Source: Opisthocomus hoazin (lineage: Eukaryota > Chordata > Aves > Opisthocomiformes > Opisthocomidae). From it: a DNA stretch of 64,000 bases. Of the stretch, positions 25,301 through 40,300 are shown one piece after another. The translations under genes were made by a program, and so were the position numbers. Numbering within the stretch: position 1 is the first letter of the stretch; every line of letters starts with the position of its first letter. Under the pieces are notes generated by a model. It saw nothing but the letters and a program-made list of their open reading frames with translations, had not been told where the DNA came from and searched no databases. The stretch is from contig NC_134415.1 in NCBI RefSeq assembly GCF_030867145.1, forward strand, positions 74,429,300-74,493,299, written 5' to 3'.

Positions 25301-28300
25301 GTCAAGTTGTCATAAAAATGTATCAGCAGAAGATAGTCTTTTTTGGTATGTGGAATACCGTGAAAGTGCAAAGAAGTTTTTTCAAAATGATGACCCTTAC
25401 GACTTTTTCTAAAAAAGTCAAATTGGAATTTAATCTTAGTCATAGTGGTTCTGTACTTTCTTCAAATACTGTAAAACTGTGTTCAGTAACAGCATTGTTT
25501 ATATTTGGATTTTTCCATATTGTCGTGCAACCTATTGGTCACATATACTTTATTTCTTAATGTCTAGAAGTACAACTAGACAAATGCTTCATTTAATACC
25601 TGTGTAGAAATGCTATTTGTCGTAAGTCATTGTATTGGTACAGTAACTTCCAGCTTTAAGTAGCTTCTAACCCCTGAAATTCTTTCAATATTTTATTCTT
25701 GAAACTCAGGCTCTGGCTTTAATAAAAATAGTAATTTTGTCAGTGATGCTACTGTTTCCCCACCACACTCTCCAAGTCTCCATTGAAAGTTTTACTCTCC
25801 TGGTAACTGTCGGGTGAGGGGGGGCATTTCCTTAAATAGTCACGAACTTTTTCTTACTATATTAATGCTTACTGCTAAATAAATCTGGCAAATCTCAACA
25901 TAACCTTATGAGTTCAGATGTGTATGTCTCTTGGCTGATACAAGTTTGGCAGTAGTACGCCATGCTTCTATGTATTCTTCTGATGACTGATGTCATGCCA
26001 ATAACCGAAGACATTGCATTCCGAAAATAACCACAAGAAACAAAACCAGTCTAAAGCTATTCACCATCTTGTCCTCCTTAATGCATATTACCTGGTTCTT
26101 TTTCCTTGGTCAGGCTTTTTTAACTGAATCTAAAAGGCTGCGAGGAAGAACAACCTTTTGCTGAGGTTGTCACTTGATTAGGTTCAAAATGATAGCCTTT
26201 AAAAATAGCTACTGCTAAAAAGTTCATGAAGTCCTTCTTGTTCAAGATGCTACCATTAAATGAAAGATAATCTTTTAGCTATAAGATGTATGAGGTGATT
26301 GTAAAAATTACTTGCTTTCTGTTTTCATTTTTATAAGATTTAAGTAATCTTTCCAGCCAGTTTCCTAAAACTTAATTTCTAGAAACCTGAATTCTAATGT
26401 GTTTAGAAAACAGGTGTGCTATAAACCAGAGTTTTTTGGTTGCACGATGGTTTTGCTCACAACATGACTGAAAGCTGTAACTTCTAGTAAAGGGTGTCAG
26501 ACAGTGCCTTCTCAGATCTAGTATTTTGCAGTATGGATGCTGATATGTTTGGATAGGTTGTACTAAAGTGTATTTCAGTATCTCCTATGATTGTCTTTGT
26601 CCTTTTAAAATTATGACAAATGAAAATAGTGTTAAATTATTTCTGTAATAAAGATTAGGGAAAAGGACTTGAATATTTTTTTTTATATTTATTTGTTGGT
26701 GTAATTTTAAGTATAGGTTTCACACTTTAAAAACTACAGTTTATTTGTAGCTGGTAGTAGTAAGTAAACAAGGATGTGTTTACAGGCTTAAAAAAATTTT
26801 GAAACACCTTGAAAATCTAAGTATGTCGGTCTTTCCAATGTGAACCTGTGTTGCCAACATAAGTAATGTATGCTACTTACATTACTTAGTAAAACAAAAA
26901 ACCAAACCAACATTTCATGTCATGCCACTGAGTGCTAGCACTTGATTTGAAATTTTCAATCCATTATTTTGGTTGGGTTGTTCACTAGCTTTCCATATTG
27001 TATCTAACATTATAGCGTTAACTTATAGTTCCATGAAGTTCCTATGTCATTAAAATCAATCAGTCCTTTTTTTTATTTTTTCTTCTTTCTTTTTAAAAGC
27101 ATATGGCCTTTTACCTTTATACTGAGAGAGAATTTGCAAAAATGTGTCCTAAAACATAGACTGGACTTTGACATGAAGATCAGTTTGTATTCTTTGAGCT
27201 GGTCTGGAAACATTCTGTGGCCATTCTGTCTACTCCCATGATTCTTGTCTTGCCTTGCTTTATTTCCATGCTCTGCCTCACACTTTGTCATGTGTACCTT
27301 TTCAGTCCACAGTGTGGACCATTGACCATTTGGGCTATTGGGTATATTCCACCTTACCTCCAAATGTCTAATGCTTGAGGTTGTAATTCTTGTCATTTGT
27401 GTTTGTGCAGGCAGTGCTATATTAAGTATCGTTGCACCTTCTGTACAAGTGAAGAGCCTGAAGCAAGTTTAGCTTCTGTTGGTTTGTATTATTTTCCATG
27501 GCTATGAGTTGATACTCCACAATAAACTATATTCTGAATCCCAGATCTTTTTTTTACATAGCTTATTTGTGTTAGATTTCTTACTCTAATGGCAATTTAT
27601 TTTTTTTTTTCCCTTATGGGCCTATGCTCCCTGTTCCTGAGGGAAACTAAATTTTCTGCTTTCAGAAAACTACAGTTTGCGAAGTTGGAGACGGAAGTAA
27701 CATGTCCTCTCGGTGTAAATATAGATGCTTCTGTATGTGCCTATATGAAATTCTGGTAAATGTGGCCCCTTAAAGAAAATCTTATTTAAGTCCTGACAGA
27801 CATGCCCTGTTTGACTCTAGATTTGCTACTGATTCTGGAGCCTCTTCTGTTCTCATGTATAGAAAAGGGTTTCTTATAGGTTCTTATAGAAAAGGTAAGA
27901 ATTTGTTTAAGTGTACAGGAAAAAAAAGAAAATTCTCTCATCTGGCAAGTATAAAAATGCAGTAGTTTGAGCGTAGCCTCCGGTTTATTTACAAGAACTG
28001 ATTTTTATCAAAACATGATATATTTTAGTAAAGTCTGAGGTGGTACGTGCCTCTTTCGAAGACTTGTGAAGCAGAGCCTCGCCTGACGCTTTGCCTGTCG
28101 GTTGTGTTGCCGCTGCGGTGGGTTCCTCTCTCGGCCCGTGTCGCTCCCGGGAGGCTGGGGAGGGTGCGCGCCGCCCGCTCTCCGTGGTGCTGGACGCGGG
28201 CGTGAGGCCGGTGAGCTCCGGTCGCTCTCCATGGTTCTGAGCGTAGGGCCCCCTCAACGTTTTCACTTCACTGGCACTGATGTCAAAAGCAAGTAAGTTT

Positions 28301-31300
28301 TACTTGCTGTTACACAGAGTGGTGCGTTTCCCTACTAGCAAGAGCTCGTCAGAGGCCCAACTTAGATAGTTCACCACACTGACTATGCAAAGGACTGGAC
28401 AATTGCAGTTATTACATTGAACACTATGAAGGTGCAGTGAACTGTTTATCTGAAACTGTGTGCCATGCCATTTGGTAGTGGCTTCCCAAAAGCCTGACAC
28501 AAAGAAGTGAAAATAAAAATAAGCACTAGTATTTTCCAGGGAGTTCTGTCAGTTAGCAAATTAAGAAGTATTTGAGAATATTTAAATGAGCAGCAACATT
28601 TTATTCACCTTGTCAAGACTCTGAAAGAGGGGTTCAAGTTTGATTTCCTAAAATTGACTTAGGGAATATACAGTGCAAAGCTTCATGATTTCTTTCAGGG
28701 TTTATATTTGGTTTAATTCTGTTCTTACTTTTCAAGGATTTTTAAAAGTTGGAAACTTTTGTCACAGAATTTATTAAAGATATGTATTCTATTTCTGAAT
28801 GTTGTCCAAAGTATCTTAATTCAGAAACCCTTATAGTTCTCAAAATAACTTTGTGAAATTACATACTACTTAAAAACAGTGATTTTGATGATTGATCAAA
28901 AGCAGTGGTACAGGTCTGTAAGATGACTATTTTTTTCACCCTGTTTCTCCACTTAGGTGTTGCTACTCTTTGTTTTGGAAGTTTTGAACTTAATATCACT
29001 CTGCTGAAAGAATATTCATTTGTTTGTATGTGAAACAATTCTTGTAGAGTGAAGATCCTTGCTGTGTTGTTTGTTTCTTTTGCCAAGGGAAAACTACTGT
29101 TATCTCCTCAATGCAGCCAGTTGCTTAGCTCTGAGAACTTTCCAGTGTATAATGTTACAGAGTCTAAATACACACAAACAGATGCAATACAGACATACTA
29201 CCTTAAATTCCACTAGGGATCTCTGTACTTGAAATGCTTAAGTCAAATACACAAATAGTCAAGAAATAAATCTGTAAGGAAATGCAGCTCAAACACTAAA
29301 ACACAACTTGGAGTAGTCCTCTGGCCTGTCTTGTTTTCCTTGCAGCATTTTAAGGTCTGAACATATAGCAGATGTGTCAACTACATTCTAGATAGGTGAT
29401 TAGAGGGTAAATGGGATTCTTTCTCACCGGGAGGCAGATTGGGGGATTTGTACATCTGTCACTGAATCTCTTTTTTCTTTCTTAAATTCTTTTTTTATTT
29501 TTGTCCCCATCAGTATGCTTCTCAAGATTTAACTGTCTTGGGAAATTGCCTGAAGTTAACTGCACTATAGATTTGTAGTGGTTGTTTCTGATGTAACCAG
29601 ACCAGTAGAGTCTCATTCCAGAACTGAGAAGGGACTTTGATTTGGTGTTGGTGGCAGGACTGCCACACCTCTCCCAGTAGGAGGGCATTGAGTTGCAGTT
29701 GAAAGTATATGCTAAACCAGCCTGTAAACTGGAGGAAATAGTTGATTCAAGTTGTATGCCAAATGAATACCTAAGCTAATTCTGCTCATTAGGGAGCTGT
29801 GAAAGGCTTTTTTTTGCAAGTCTGTTTTTATCACAGTGAAATTTCCAATCTCTGTGAAAATGAGCATACTTGAAATAATTTGATTAATCTGACTTTCTAA
29901 TTCAAGTCACTGATTTATTGCATGACAACTTAGGGGTATAGTGCATAGCTGGTCTTTTCTTATACACTTGTGTTTGCATTTAAATGGTGTGTTACCTGCC
30001 ATTTGAGAGTCCCAGTAGGCTGTATCAGATGTTGAAAGAGATGAATTTCCTGGCATTTACACTTTCACTCAGTTTATACCTTCCTTATGCTTGCTTTCTG
30101 AAGAGAACTACATTGCTTTCAAACAGAAACCATGTAGTACAGTAAATAACTTATTTTTAGATAGTGTTTGCCTAGTCTAAGCTGACTGGGATGGGGGGGA
30201 AGCTGAACGTACAGTGCAAGTTTCACTTCTTCTGAAGTTGTATAGGATGCACGGGGGGAGTATGGCTTACAAAGCTTCAGTATTAACAGCTCATTTCTTA
30301 TCTTGCTTTCTGAAGTATAGTCTGATACTACCAGACACAAATTTTCTGTGTATTGTAGCTGAAGAACATTGTAAGGCAGCTTATATTGCTTTCCTTGCAG
30401 ATGTTCACAAAGCATTGAAACTAAAGTTTTCTTTTCTTATGTGGCGTGAGAAACTCAGGTGATTGGGTTTCTTTAGCTTGTGTTGGTTCTTGGCTTTTTT
30501 GTAATGGAGTAGAAAGTAAGTCTAATTCCTGGTAAGTGCAAGGGGATTTATGTTTATTTAATATTTCAGTAATCAGTCCATTACTACTTTTTGCTTCCTT
30601 TTAGAATGTTTATGTTTGGGGCTAGGGGGATATGTTTCTTCTTTATTATGATACACATGTATCACTAATGTTCCATTTCAGTGGCACTTCAATGAATTCA
30701 TTGGAAACTCTGCGCTGAGTTCTAGTGCATTTTATATCCTGGTTCTGTGAAGACTGCCCAAAATATAAGAGGTATATTAGGAACTTAATGAAAATCCTAT
30801 GGCAAACTAACAAATGCAAGCAATTTTTTTTATCTGTAAAAGGAGACATTTTTGAAATGTATGTAGATCTGTTGGTATGCACTGAGCTTGTTCATTTTTA
30901 ATGTTTCTTTAACATAAATAACCTTCAGACTTTCATGGAAGAGATGTTGTTTTGGAAGCTGTATAGTACACAGTCTTTCTAACCCTTAAACTATAGTGAG
31001 AAAGCCATGGAAGTTCTCTTTTAAATATAGATTGGAATTGGGGAGAGGGTCTGCTAAAAGCAAAATGGAAAGCTAGGTATAAAATCTGTCCTTTTTTAGT
31101 ACAACCGTTCTTGACTATGTTACAAGAGGAGGAGTGCATTAATTGCTGGAGATACTTGTGCTTACTGTTTTTTAAGAGTGCTATTATACAAAAAAAAAAA
31201 AAAAAACCAACCAAAACAGCAAACAAACCAGAGCATAAATGCAATTTACTAGCTAAATTTGAAATTTAACTTTGAAAAAGTATTTGAAAACTTCAGCAAA

Positions 31301-34300
31301 TTTGTTGTCTACTACTAAATGTTTTAGTCTGCAAAGCAAATTCTTATGTACTGTCTCTTAACAGGTTAAGATGACATTTATAATTCTGTGGAATTAAAAC
31401 TGGTGTATTGAAGCTGCGTTGTACATTGAATAGTCTTAAAATGTACCTCAGAATAATTTCTCAGTGTGCTATGAATATGTTCTCTGTATATGGCTTACTT
31501 GGATCATTCTTAAATTTTCTCTTCGCTAATCATGTATTTTGCAATAAGCCATCAACTTAGCTCAATTTTTAATTTCCTTTTTTGTATAAAAATGGAGATT
31601 TTTACAGTAGTAGTCAGAACTAGGCACACTTGCTTCAGAGATGAATATATATATAAACTGACATGTGCATGATAGAGACCTGTACCTACCTCAAGGCCAG
31701 AGGCCTTGAGCTAATTATTTAATGTGAAGTTGTACACAAGCGCTTAGTAAATTTTTTTTTTTTACAGGTCTACTTCTATGTGATTTATAAGTGTTCCTTG
31801 ATTTAAGATTGTCACTATTTTCTCAACTGCTGAATTTTCAAAATATTTTTTTAACATATGCTGGAGAAAGAAGACTTTTGGTTTTCCTTTAATCTTCTTT
31901 CTCTATCATATTGGATATCACAGTTTTCTTTTCTTAGGACAGTTTTCATGCCCAAAACTTGAGGTATTGACAAGGAGCTTTATTTGGCTGCCTTGTCAGG
32001 TGTGGGAAATTTTTGTTGGAGGTGAAAAATTCTAAGTAGATATCCTGTGTACTTTTGTATAATGAATGGCTGAAACAGTAGGAGTTAATGTCTCCAATTT
32101 AATGTAGAATAAAGTAAGTATTGTAAAAGAGGTAAATCTAGCAAATAGTTACAATCTAAGTACTCTTTAAATAAACACATATTCCAGTTGCCGAACAGAA
32201 GCAATAATAGAAGCCTCATTACAATTGCATAGGATGGCTCTTTAAGAACATTCACTAGAGTAGCTCTCCAGAAGGGTGAGATCCAACTGGATAACCATAA
32301 GAAGAAAATACAGGTGTTGGACTGGTAACTGAATGCTCAGGTTGAGGAGTCCTAGGATTCCCCTTACTGTATTTAATGGGAGGAATGGAAAAGAGATGCT
32401 GTAGCACAGAGCAATAAAACTGTATGCTTTTACCAGGACATCAATTTTCTTCTAGATCTCTAATGGAAATACTACAATTTTCCTGCTTAAGTAGTAACAC
32501 AAAAGTATGTATAATACTTCTTTCTTTTTTTTTTTCTTTCTTTCTAATTGAATGGTTCAGAAAACCTGTGGTAGAAGAAACTGCACAAACTTGAAATATC
32601 TTGATAGATAGGCTAGAGACTCATCTTCAGTGCTGTTTGTTTTATACCTGTATGTTTTCTCAAGGTGTATCATAGACAAGTAGACATTAAGGTAGACTGA
32701 AAACTGGCTGAACTGCTGGACTTAGTGTTGTGGTCAGCAGCATGCAGCACAGTTGGGTACACCATTAGTGACTGGTCTCCTAGAGGCTGATATTGAGGAC
32801 AGTACTGTTTAACATCTTTGTTAGTGACCTGGATGATGAGACAGAATGCACACTCAGCAAGTTTGTAGACAATACAAAACTGGGACAAGTTGTTGATTAA
32901 ACAGATGGGTATGCTGCTATTCACAGCTGAACAGTCTAGAGAAATGCACTGACAGGAACCTCATGCAAAGTCCTGCATCTGGGCTAGAATAACAAATACA
33001 TGATTGGGATTGACTGGCTGGAAAGCAGCTTTTCAGAAAAGGCCTTGGAATCCTGATGGACGACAAGTTGAACATGAGCCAGCAAAGTGCCTTTGTGGCA
33101 AAGGTGGCCAACGGTGTACGGGACTGTGTTAGAAAGAGCATTGCCAGCAACTCCAGGGAGGCAATCCTTCCTCTTTACTTGGCATTGGTGAGACTCACCT
33201 CGAGTGCTGGGTCCACTTCTGGGCTCCCCAGTACAAGAGAGACATGGATGTACTGGAGCAGTCTAGCAAAAGACCACTGAGATGATTAAAGCACTGGACC
33301 ATCTGTCATACTAAGAGAGGCAGAGAGCTGGAACTGTTTAGCCTGGAGAAGAGAAGGCTCAAGGGCATCTTATGTGTGTGTATACCAGATGGTAGGGAGT
33401 AAAGAAGTCTACGCGGGCATATTATTAGTGGTGCTTCATGGAAAGACAAGGCAATGGGCACCAGGTAAACTGTAAGAAATTCCATTTAACCATAAGAAAA
33501 CACTTCTTTTGCTGTGAGGATGGTCAAACACTGTAACAGGTTACCCAGAGAGGTTCAAGTGTTTGCTTCTTTGGAGATATTCAAAACCCACTTGAGCAAG
33601 GTCTGTTCTAGCTGACTCTACTTTGAGCAGGGAAATTAGACTAGATGACCTCCAGAGGCACCTTCCACGCTCAACCCTGCTATGGTTCTGTATACGTGTT
33701 GTTTCTATAACAGTGTGTCGAATATTGAAGTTGGTGTGAAGGGAGAGAACTAACAGCCAGTATTGTGTAAATACTGAGAGGTAGCTAGGAATTATGTTTT
33801 TCATTGTATGATAGATACTTGTAGGTTACTGGAAAGTATCCTAGTGGACCACTGCAAAGTTGTCCTAGATTCATCTCAGGCTGAGCTTTGAGTATAAACT
33901 TGGACTGTCAAGTGGTGTGATTTCAACAAAAGCAACTGCGCCACCTTCTTTTGCTTGCATTATGGTTTTGTCCCTATAAACTCAAAAAAAAAAAAAAGGT
34001 GGAAACATAGTGATCAATCCTTAGTTTGAACATTACTTCTCTTTAAATCGGGGTCGTTTTTTCTAGAGAAAGGGAAGAGAAATTACTTCAAGGTAGTATG
34101 ATACTTCTGAGGAAGTGCCTCAAATTCTTCAACAGTTATTAAAAATTCCTTGAATATGCAGATTTCTGGATGGAGTTTCCGTTTTTCGTTGTGGAAAATT
34201 GGCATTTACCATTAAACTTCTAGAGAAGATTCGTAGTTAACATCTTCCATAAAGTAAAAAACACTGTAGATAAAAATACTGAATTGGGAGTCTTGCAGTA

Positions 34301-37300
34301 TATGCTTTTCACTAATGTTTCTTTCCTGCATAGCTGCATATTTGTTTGAAAGGCTCCGTGCCTTTCCTTCTGTTAAACAAGCCTGGAAATTAGAGAGACA
34401 ATTATGAGCAAGAAATGGACTTGTTTTCCAGTGTGCCATTCAAACCACTGGGAGGAATTTTTTTTTGCTATATAGACAAGACTATACCATGCAGCCTCTG
34501 ACTGGTCTCTTCTGCTGCAAGAAACCACTAGATACTGGAATTGTGTAGAATCTGAAGAAGTTCTTGAGGAAAAAGGAATTGAAATAGATCAAGCATTGAG
34601 AGGATAAGACCCACAGGCAGAGAGAGTGTGGAAATGAACTTTCTTTTGATGGGGAAGAGAAACTGGGAAGACCTTTGCTCTGGCTTGTCATACAGTGCTG
34701 ACGTTTCTTTGGGGAGATGGAACACAAGAAACCTGTTGCTAATGTTTTCATCAGCTCAACACTTGAGGACTCCTCAGTAAGAATGAATATTAATATGTAT
34801 AAGTGACAATAATGCTGATTATGCCTTGCTTTCAGGTTTATAAACAAATGAAGAGAAGAAATCACCTTTCTTTAGCATCAACTTCATTTACAATTTCTTC
34901 CAAAAATACTTGTGATGTTTTCAGGTGATCGCACTCGGAAATATGACTTTGGATATCCTCTAGAGCAGATTTAGAAATGGAGATGCTTCATTTTACTTTA
35001 CATATCCACAGTTGTTGTTCTGTCTCTACCACCCCTGCTTTCCCTGCTCCCCACTTGCCAAATAAAAGAAAATCCAAATCCCTTTCATTCGAAACAGTTA
35101 CAATTTTTAATTCTACCTTCAGTTTTATTAATGTACTCAATATTAATGAGTACTTCCACAAAACTATTTGTTCTTAAAAAGCAAGATAACTTGTCTTACA
35201 TAGTCTTAGTTATTTAAAAACTATGTGGTTTTAGCTAGTCCGTGTATGGAGAAATCCCAAAACAGTCAATGATCAGACAGCTTTTCATGGCAACCATCAA
35301 GTGAAAAATGAATGGTTAAAAACATAACACTTGAGATGGTAAAAGTTAATAGGGGTTTAGGTTTGAAAGTGGAACAGAGTAAGACTTCAGAATAAGTTTT
35401 TAGTCTTGAATTGTAATGAAAGTCAGCTTGAATAATAAAGCAGGGAAATAGATTTTGAAGGAAACATGACAGTAGTTTTTTAGACTCTGGATTATTTTGA
35501 GTCTTGTGACATATTTTTCTATCTAGTACAAATAACTACCTGACTTAACTATTTATTTCTGATTAAAATAATGTTGGTGAAAGTACAGATGTGATTGTAT
35601 GAAGAATAATTTAGCCAAGTCTTCCCAAAAATATAGGAAATTTGAAACAGCAATTATATTGACATAAATGATACTATGTTAGACATTTTTATAGTGGCCC
35701 TTTCAAAAAAAAGATTGATTTTACAGCAAAGCAGAGGAACTTAAGCTTTGCTTTCAGAGAATAAATGGAATCAGCTGATTAATCTTACTCCTTTTATATG
35801 ATTTTTTTTTCACTCTAAGTTAATCTGTACGTGCGATGGATTTGTTGAAATATTTTTGCAGAAAATTTCAACTTCTATTCATCCTTTACTCTCATCAGTC
35901 ATCCTTTAGTTATCCTTTAGAGAGGGAGGGAAATTTCTGAACGAGCTGAAGTATGGAAAAAAAAATCCAGCTTAACTGTGTCTTGAATTACCATTAATTT
36001 GATGGTACAAAAGACAGTAATTGAAAAAAGGAAAGGAGCAACTTATGGCTAGCAGGTAACTAAAGCAGATGGAAATACTGCATCTGTATTTTTTTTTTTT
36101 TTTTTTTGGTAATGTAGTTCTGAAACAATGATGATGACTTAGGATGAATCAAATAATTTTTAAGTCTTAGCGTAGAAGTAGTTTGAGAAGCTTTGTAAAG
36201 AACTACTGTATTTCGATAACGTTTGTATAGCAGAGCTCCCCTTATCTATTAAGCAAGTAAGTGGTTTAGGACTTCTTAGCTTGATTTACAGGTATTGGCC
36301 AAGTTGAAAAATAAATGCTGATTTCCAAGGAGATATTGTAAAACACTTAAACTACTTTCTACTGGTATTTGCTTCCATTCTGACTTAACTTTTGAAGGTT
36401 TTCTGTAACTTTTTTTTTCCTCATTCATAACAGTCTTTCTGCAATGTGTTCTTGGGTTGTATTGAAATCTGTCATCATGAAAATTTTTCTGATGTCATAA
36501 TCAGATTTAAACTTACATTAAACTCTATTTTAACTTACTCTGCAAGTTGGTTTTACACTTTGGCACTGAAAGCAAATTTATACACAGTTAAAAAATCTAA
36601 GTGTCTCTTAATCACATGGGTAATATACTGCTTAAAAATAGCTGTAGTTGAGCACGGTGTAATATCAATGTACGAAATTGGATTGCTGAGCCCTGTAAAC
36701 TTATGTAACCCCATTAGAGCCAGCAATGCAAGTGTGGAGCAGCTGAGCGTTTCTCTCAGAAACAGCTGTCATGTAGTAGCCAAGCGGGGGATTGCGTGCC
36801 AGGTCATACAAAGCCATAGTGGTGATGTCTCCCCTGTAGCTGGGGAAGTAGCCCTGTGTAATTTTGCTTATGGTAGAGGTACACTTTACCTGTATCCAGC
36901 TGCTTCTCATCTTTCTGTCAAGGTCTGTAGGTCTGCTTTTTCCTCCTGTAAACACTGTTTTGGTTCAAAACTGTGCAGATAATTCTGGGGTGTTTTACTC
37001 CTGACAATTAGATGCATTGAATCTGGCCAGTAGGCTGTCCATCTGCAGCATTCTTTAACGGGCATCTTAGACATCACTTCTAGTCAGCGGCTAATGTTCA
37101 ACTGAATATTCAACCCATGTCTCATAATCTTATGCTATTCTCTTCAATTAGCTCTTCCCATTTAATCTGTATTTCTTGTTTGTGTGACTTCACATCTGCT
37201 TGCTTTGCACCCAAGATTTTGCCTCAACTGAAGATATTCTGAAGGTTGCATTGTATCTGTCTGTCATGCCTTAGCCAGGCCATGATTCTTTTAAAAACCT

Positions 37301-40300
37301 TTATAAAATGAACTTGTATTTCATCAGTGTTCAAGTTGTTTGTTTGTTTTCTAAGTAACTTTGCTATGAAAATCCTGAAAACCAAATAAGAATAGTTTTC
37401 AAGACAGAGGGCCTCGATGTTGTATCTAATGAATGTTGTATCTTATTATTTATTCTCCCTTTTTCTCCTCTTCTGTCTTCTCCTTGTCTTAACAGGAAGA
37501 ACAACTTCACCTGTTTCCCAAAATGACAATCAAAATTGCATATTGACAAGTAATTTTTCGTCCTTTTTTTCCCTTCCTTCAAAGTGCCTTCCATAATTAC
37601 TGCCTTGTTTTCTGGAAAGGAAAAGCTAGATCTAAGGGCTCCTTTTTTTAATATTATTTTTAATATTGTATTTTGATAAATATTTGTAAGTTATGTCTGC
37701 CCTTATTTCTTCTCTCTTTTTCTCGGAAACCTGGGTACAGTTATCTTCTCTGGCATGTCTTAACTCATCACTGGTACAAATTCCTTTGCTCCATTGTAAA
37801 TTGTTGGGGTGAGGAAAATCCCCCCACATCGAAGGATAATCATATAAGAAAAAAAAAAATGGAATTTCTACTAACCATAGTAGGATGCCCTCTGTTCTGC
37901 AGTGGATCCCACACATCGAAAGACCTTGCTCTACTGAACAAAATGGAGTTTCCCTCAAGTGTCTGTTTCTGTCAACCTCGCATATGCACTAATGTCTCTG
38001 TCAGATCCCCTTTTGTCCCCCTAAAGTAGCATTCCACTGGTGAGACTCAGTCTTGGAGACACTCAGCTGCTAGAGCAGAAGGAGCAATATAGCCTGATTG
38101 CCCACTCCGCCCACTGTACTTGGTGGAACTGTTTCTCAGTTCACTGGTGATAGCTAAAAGAATTTGGAAGGTAGTGTGGTGGTGTGTCCTGGCCCAGAGA
38201 CCTGAGGTTTAAACCCCTCTTGACTCCTGGCAGCAGACTGCATAGCTTCTGAACTTGTGAACCTCATCTTCCTGTTGTTGCTCAGCATGTTGGTCTATAA
38301 CACGCAGCGCAGGTAATGTGCTCATTGTCTGGAATCTTTGCAGAGTGCTCTACAGCTCTTGATTTACCTGCTGTGGCATGCTTTTGATTTCTGTTACCTC
38401 GCTGGCTTGTTAATGGTTATTCCTGTTCCTGGATTTGGGCCAAGCATATATTTGCAAGATAGGCCATTGTAACATAAAGCTCCTGATCACGTCCCAGAAA
38501 GCCTCTTATTTGTTGTCTGGTACAACCCTAGGAGAAAGGAAAAAGGCAACAGTGAATGACCGAATTGGAGACACTAGTCTTTTTGTCCCTGTGATGAGAA
38601 ACGGTCTCTATCTGTTCTTCAGGTGAGGACATCTCCTTCCTTGTGATTAGTTGGAATGTGGCATGCCTTTTTCTGATAGTTAAATTTTGAGCTACAGGTC
38701 CTATAATCACTTATACTGAGCTGTAAATGCAAGTGGATCTTTTCAACCAGTGGGATTTTCAGGCAAATGCTTTAGAAGAGTTGATATTTCAGTGTGGGTC
38801 ATACAATCCTTCCTATGTTTTGTTTATTTGTGTAAGTCACGTAGTTAATATGACGTTGAGCTGTACTTGGCAGTTCAGAAAGTAGAAATGGGTTACCAGC
38901 ACATGAGTTTACAGGTACTTGAGGAGCACGTGTTTAGGACCACGAGGAAAGCATCTTTAGGTGTATGTGCCCCTGTGAAGCTTTATGCCTTATGTATATG
39001 GTATTGAGAATCAAGAAACCTGAAAGTACAAAACAAATATTTTTCCCTGTTTAATTGTCAGCTTAGATATTAGTGAGCTATGCACGTCCTCTGACTTATC
39101 AAGACTTCTCCTTTATGGAAAATAAAGCTTAAATGTTTAGCAACAAGTGTGAAAGTGAAAGGTGATTGTCATTTATTTTCATTCAAAGGTTGAATGTTAG
39201 GTAGAAGTGGAAATCTCTTAATGGAAGAAATGGAATGGAATTCCTAGAAATAAATTACAGTGTACTTCATGGCATCATTCTGTAAATAATTAATCTGAAA
39301 CACAAGACACTAGAGATTATTACAGCAATAAGCTTTTCAAAGTAAAAATAATTCAGTATTTGTTTTCAGAGTTTCTAAAGGAATAAAATACTAAATTTTA
39401 CTTAAGCATAAATTGAGCTAATGTGGTGAAGACTGTTGAACAGCTAAAGGATATTTTCATAGTAAATTTTCTGTGGAAATGTTCAAATTATTGGCCTCTG
39501 GATTTTATCTCAAAGGAAGACTGGTGTAGTTAGACCAGCTTTTCTGGGGAGATGGTATTGACAGGCAACACTGCTTTTACAGCTGCTTATATTTGTCTCT
39601 TCCCTGCTCATCGTGCTGTGCCCCTAATGTACAGGCCCAAGCATTTAGAAGACTTGCAGTGAATCAGATAGCTGAAGAACAAGTACCTGCCTTCTACCTT
39701 TTCTATGATGTCTAAGCAATCCTGGCCTAAAGTTCTAGCCTTGTTTCTGTTGTGTTGCCAGCAACACAAAGGACTGGACTGACAAAGGATCTGTATTTGC
39801 AGTATTTTCCATAAGAGAGCAAAAGGACTTTCTAGATAAAGGGATTTTTTTTTAATTTTTTTTTACTTAAAAAAAAAAGAGAGAGAGACTTGGGCATACA
39901 TAGGTTTTGGAGTTGGGATTTTTTTGGTGTACATAGTATGGGGTTTTAAAGGGAGAGGTCAGATTTAGCAATAATTTATTTTTCCTCATTAAATGTTCTA
40001 AGCAGAGCTCTCTCTTGGTTACAATTTAAGGAAAAAAAGTAATATTAAAAATGCAACTTCAAAGATTATTATGTGAAAAAAAATCTTCAGAGGTTATCTT
40101 GTGGTGTTCAGTGCCTGGCTAGCAACGCATGAGAGACAGCCAATTATTACATAGCATTTTATTCTACTTTGTACATAGTAATGCATTTGTAAGAGTGTAC
40201 TCTGTGATTGTGGACAGCTTTTCTGAAAGACTGTTTTATATAAATTTGAAGTATTTGCCTGTATTACTGTATTTTTATATTATGCTAAGGAGCAGAAATT

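Noticed and set aside
26861..26887. Inverted repeat as a microRNA precursor
   Set aside because: Arms of 10-11 bp are too short for a precursor hairpin, and the flanks do not extend the pairing.
38150..38260. tRNA-like or MIR-like block (gaggtttaaacccctc with tagctaaaag upstream)
   Set aside because: The T-arm-like stem is suggestive, but no acceptor stem or anticodon arm can be drawn, and similarity to MIR is weaker than for the other three candidates.
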